From: Deinococcales bacterium | GTDB taxonomy: Bacteria; Deinococcota; Deinococci; Deinococcales; Deinococcaceae | Direction: 5' to 3' | Length of the DNA stretch: 8,486 bases | Assembly: GCA_014378225.1 (NCBI GenBank) | Contig: JACMOA010000346.1 | Coordinates: 1-8,486 of the forward strand | Shown here: one piece after another, positions 6,587-8,486 of the stretch | Position numbering within the stretch: the stretch's first letter is position 1 | Layout of the letters: each line of letters starts with the position of its first letter | Translations under genes and position numbers: made by a program | Notes under the pieces: model-generated | The model's input: only the letters and a program-made list of their open reading frames with translations | The model's database searches: none | Told to the model about the DNA's origin: nothing

Positions 6587-7645
6587 TTACTTCTTACGCC
6601 CAAACAACGTACCAAAAAGACCGCCCTTCTTCTCCGACGCTTTAGGGAGGTTGAGTGGAGCATTGGAAGCGGGTGGAGTTTTGGGTTTTAGCTCGGTGCT
6701 GGGGCCGTGCCGACCTATTGAGGGGCCGTCCTGGTCGGATTCGCGCTCTTTGGCCTCGCTGCTGACCCGTTCCATGTGGTCTAACTGGGTGTCGCTCATG
6801 TTGGACGGTAGGGGTGTTTCATCGTCCCAATCCAGCATTTTGGGTGGGGGAACGTAAATTTCGCTGCCGCCCAGACGGGCTAAGGCCCTCGAGAGACTGG
6901 CGTACATCTCTGAAGCGCTGGGGCGGTCTTCCGGGTTTTTGGACAGTGCTTTTTCCAGGTCGCGCACCGTGGCTTTGGGCAGTTCGGGGCAGCGCGTAGC
7001 CAGTGAGCGGGGAAAAGAGGTCAGGTGGGCCACCATCAGCGCCTCGTAGCTGTCGCCCTCGAACGGGCGAACTCCGGTGAGCAGTTCATAAATCAGCACG
7101 CCCAGACTGTACACGTCGCTGGACGCGCTCGAGCCTTCTCCACGGTAAATCTCCGGAGCCATGTAAAAAGGGCTGCCCGCCGAAGCGCCACCACTGCCCA
7201 GCCGCACTGCTACGCCAAAATCTGCCAGATAGACATTGCCCTGCTTGACGAAAATATTGGCGGCCTTGATGTCCTGATGGATGATGTTTTGGGCATGCAC
7301 ATACGCCACCGCCGAGGCCATCTGGGTGGCGTAACGCAGCGCCGTCACCAGCTCGAGCCGACCCGCTGCCACCAGGTGGTCCAGGCTGCTTTCAGAAAAA
7401 TATTCCAGGCACAAATGGGCGTCTGGTCCGGCAGGAATTCCGCTGTAGCTCTTGACGATATGAGGATGCTCGAGCCGCAGGGACATGGTGACTTCCGAGG
7501 CGAAGCGGTTTGACTTTTCCACGTCTTCACGCACATCGTCACGCGGCAACTTGAGCGCCACCTCGCGCTTTTGACTGTCGAGTGCCAGATAAACCATTGC
7601 GGTTTTGCCTGTGCCTATCAGGTAATCGAGTTTAAAACCCAGCAT
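6587..7645 (-). CDS. soluble Hanks-type serine/threonine protein kinase
   Basis: The frame opens with TTG at 7651. The ATG at 7645 is preferred: 352 aa, with a GGCGG 9 nt upstream. Residues below are numbered from the TTG. The kinase domain (~8-260) has the Gly loop IGTGKTAMVY (12-21), the ATP lysine K34 in VALK, the helix-C glutamate E53, the catalytic loop HQDIKAAN (125-132), DFG (144-146), MAPE (164-167), SDVYSLG (178-184) and R243 in EDRPSA. All core catalytic residues (K34, E53, D127, N132, D144) are present. The loop has HQD instead of HRD, making it a non-RD kinase. Residues ~262-340 are Pro/Ser/Glu-rich and probably disordered, and the protein ends in a Gly/Phe/basic motif, GGLFGTLFGRKK. 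No transmembrane or PASTA segment exists, so it is cytosolic or peripherally membrane-bound. Substrates are unknown. It contains only four CTCGAG sites, well below its neighbours. Confidence 0.93.
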   Translation of the reverse strand: MLGFKLDYLIGTGKTAMVYLALDSQKREVALKLPRDDVREDVEKSNRFASEVTMSLRLEHPHIVKSYSGIPAGPDAHLCLEYFSESSLDHLVAAGRLELVTALRYATQMASAVAYVHAQNIIHQDIKAANIFVKQGNVYLADFGVAVRLGSGGASAGSPFYMAPEIYRGEGSSASSDVYSLGVLIYELLTGVRPFEGDSYEALMVAHLTSFPRSLATRCPELPKATVRDLEKALSKNPEDRPSASEMYASLSRALARLGGSEIYVPPPKMLDWDDETPLPSNMSDTQLDHMERVSSEAKERESDQDGPSIGRHGPSTELKPKTPPASNAPLNLPKASEKKGGLFGTLFGRKK

Positions 7646-7716
7646 CCTCAAACACCGCCTTTAACATATGAGAAGTGTACTGCAAAGCCCTAATTTGTTG
7701 ATAAGAAATCTTCACA

Positions 7717-8244
7717 TTATTCCAGAGTGGCTGTACTTTTAGAATGACTGTAATGGACTAATCCGCTCGAGACTCCTCTGGGAAATTCTTTGAGCACCCG
7801 CTCGAGGGCCTTTTTTGAGGTGGCGTCCACCATCTTGGAAAAAGCGAAACCGCCCCACTTTTCACCGCCGGGAAGCTCCACGAACACCTCGACGTGCAGG
7901 TCGTAGAGCAACTCCGTCTCGAGCGCCCGTCCTACCCCGGACACTTTGGCCCAAGTCTTGCCACTCAACTCGAGCGGGTGAAGATTCGCGCCCTCAGCAG
8001 TGGGTTCGAGCGTGCTTTTGAAAGGAATGGGTAGGTCTCCCAGCAGTGGAACAGAGACCAGGAGTTCTGCGGTGACGATTGGAGCCTCGAGCCTGTTTTC
8101 CTCTAGCCTACTCCCCTCTAGCTTGAGGTCCCGCATAAAACCCACCTCCTTGAGCGACGCCAATGGGTCTCGTAGGTACGCCTGTGCGGTCTCGAGTGGA
8201 GTGGTGTGGAGAATGCGAAAGCTTTGTTTAAATTCGAGTTTCAT
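7717..8244 (-). CDS. DUF3809-like protein
   Basis: This complete 175-residue protein begins MKLEFKQSFRI at an ATG. From memory it resembles the Deinococcus-associated DUF3809 family, through the segments LLVSVPLLGDLPIPF (~61-75) and GGEKWGGFAFSKMVDATSKKALERV (~125-149). The alternating beta-rich centre and closing amphipathic helix (~135-154) suggest a START/SRPBCC-like lipid- or ligand-binding fold; this is inference. It has no signal peptide or membrane segment. No Shine-Dalgarno precedes the ATG; the bases before it are pyrimidine-rich. The kinase gene follows 65-71 bp downstream on the same strand, so they may be cotranscribed. Residues ~40-54 contain a threefold Leu-Glu repeat encoded by 15-nt units. 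The ORF is sure, the family less so, and the function is unknown. Confidence 0.85.
   Translation of the reverse strand: MKLEFKQSFRILHTTPLETAQAYLRDPLASLKEVGFMRDLKLEGSRLEENRLEAPIVTAELLVSVPLLGDLPIPFKSTLEPTAEGANLHPLELSGKTWAKVSGVGRALETELLYDLHVEVFVELPGGEKWGGFAFSKMVDATSKKALERVLKEFPRGVSSGLVHYSHSKSTATLE
8086..8130. repeat. three degenerate 15-nt units (CTCGAG / CTCTAG / CTCTAG) in the DUF3809-like gene
   Basis: Units 8086-8100, 8101-8115 and 8116-8130 each begin CTC(G/T)AGC(C/T)T on the plus strand. On the coding strand they give K-L-E-G-S, R-L-E-E-N, R-L-E-A-P. One unit holds the exact palindrome CTCGAG. The other two hold CTAGAG (coding strand), a one-base variant. Confidence 0.6.
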
Positions 8245-8272
8245 AGGGGAATTTAGCTAAGTTTATTGTGGG

Positions 8273-8300
8273 GTTATCACTGTAGGGGTATACAAAACAA
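8273..8300 (-). promoter_or_regulatory. candidate promoter of the DUF3809-like gene
   Basis: On the minus strand, TTGTTT (8300-8295) and GATAAC (8278-8273) are separated by 16 bp, resembling sigma-70 -35 and -10 boxes. They lie 29 bp or more upstream of the ATG at 8244. The match is weak in both boxes. Confidence 0.3.
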
Positions 8301-8319
8301 TGGCTTTATTGGATGCGGT

Positions 8320-8378
8320 GTGTACAGTGTGCAAACCCTCGGGTCGCACCGATATCACTTATTCCATCCACTGTACAC
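8320..8378. repeat. perfect 10-bp inverted repeat GTGTACAGTG / CACTGTACAC
   Basis: The arms at 8320-8329 and 8369-8378 are exact reverse complements separated by 39 bp. The right arm lies in the last codons of the gene ending at 8359 and the left arm in the gap before the DUF3809-like gene. It could be a long-loop hairpin at a transcript end, or paired binding sites for a regulator. Confidence 0.7.
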
Positions 8379-8486
8379 GAACATGTTGAGAAGACTGCGC
8401 TTCCTGTAATTCCTCGTCACTGACTGCCCGCAGGCGGCCCCGAAGCGCAAAACTAGCCGTGCTCGAGGCAAAGCCTACCCGCACCA
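8359..8486 (-). CDS. 3' end of a small gene, possibly DUF3248-like
   Basis: On the minus strand a frame is open from the window edge to a TAA at 8361-8359. It encodes about 42 C-terminal residues, including VRVGFASSTASFALRGRLRA, a DEELQEAQ segment and a final VRVQWME. The composition is natural, and the run fits my recollection of DUF3248, another small Deinococcus-associated family of unknown function. This cannot be confirmed from the fragment. The frame is too short to stand out as an ORF but has no competing explanation. The DUF3809-like gene starts 114 bp downstream on the same strand. Confidence 0.65.
   Translation of the reverse strand, partial: VRVGFASSTASFALRGRLRAVSDEELQEAQSSQHVRVQWME

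Larger units (their letters stand above)
1..8486. repeat. highly iterated palindrome CTCGAG, ~78 copies
   Basis: Counting by hand gives about 78 copies: ~26 in the AddB-like gene, ~19 in glgX, 5 in the hypothetical gene, 9 in the HAD gene, 4 in the kinase, 6 in the DUF3809-like gene and the rest in gaps. About two are expected in 8.5 kb by chance. Flanking bases vary (G, C, A or T before; C, G, T or A after), so the conserved word is the hexamer itself. One-base variants such as CTCGAA or TTCGAG are far rarer. Confidence 0.95.

Noticed and set aside
7025..7513. Plus-strand open frame of 162 codons
   Set aside because: It is antisense to the kinase catalytic domain.
1..8486. CTCGAG copies as a CRISPR or satellite array
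   Set aside because: Spacing is irregular, the repeated word is only 6 bp, and most copies lie within conserved coding sequence.

Overview
The window suggests a member of the Deinococcus-Thermus lineage. The evidence is a gene ending at 7717 that resembles a family I associate with Deinococcaceae (DUF3809), a partial neighbour resembling DUF3248, an AddB-type protein, GlgX, and a cytosolic Hanks-type kinase. GC content is moderate (mid-50s % by eye), low for a typical Deinococcus, so genus is not assigned. The strongest genomic trait is the palindrome CTCGAG. I counted about 78 copies by hand in 8486 bases (one per ~109 bp, where about two are expected by chance), in genes and in gaps. This resembles the HIP1 phenomenon of cyanobacteria but with a different word.

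Layout. From 1 to 2172 (minus) lies the N-terminal 724 codons of an AddB-like helicase/nuclease that runs off the left edge. Its start region carries a threefold tandem repeat. Upstream of it, 2272-4566 (minus) is glgX, the glycogen debranching enzyme, with an unusual C-terminal tail. The stretch 4567-5153 (about 590 bp) has no convincing gene. It holds several inverted and direct repeats, including a 71-bp palindromic hairpin element. From 5154 to 5804 (minus) is an unrecognised 216-residue protein with a low-complexity N-terminus and a compact C-terminal domain. Diverging from it, with only 34 bp between start codons, 5839-6504 (plus) is a HAD-superfamily phosphatase/phosphomutase. It converges on 6587-7645 (minus), a soluble Ser/Thr protein kinase, with a hairpin between the two stops. 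Upstream of the kinase, 7717-8244 (minus) is the DUF3809-like protein, and 8359-8486 (minus) is the 3' end of another small gene.

How the genes fit together. Most genes lie on the minus strand and could form two short groups: (8486) DUF3248-like, DUF3809-like, kinase; and glgX, addB-like. There is no obvious shared pathway. GlgX acts in glycogen/maltodextrin breakdown, the AddB-like protein would act in double-strand-break repair, and the kinase in signalling. No tRNA, rRNA, CRISPR array or intact insertion sequence was seen.

The most notable observation is the CTCGAG periodicity itself, together with signs that the word is maintained at the DNA level rather than by codon preference, and several places where CTCGAG-like words sit inside short 15-bp tandem repeats.
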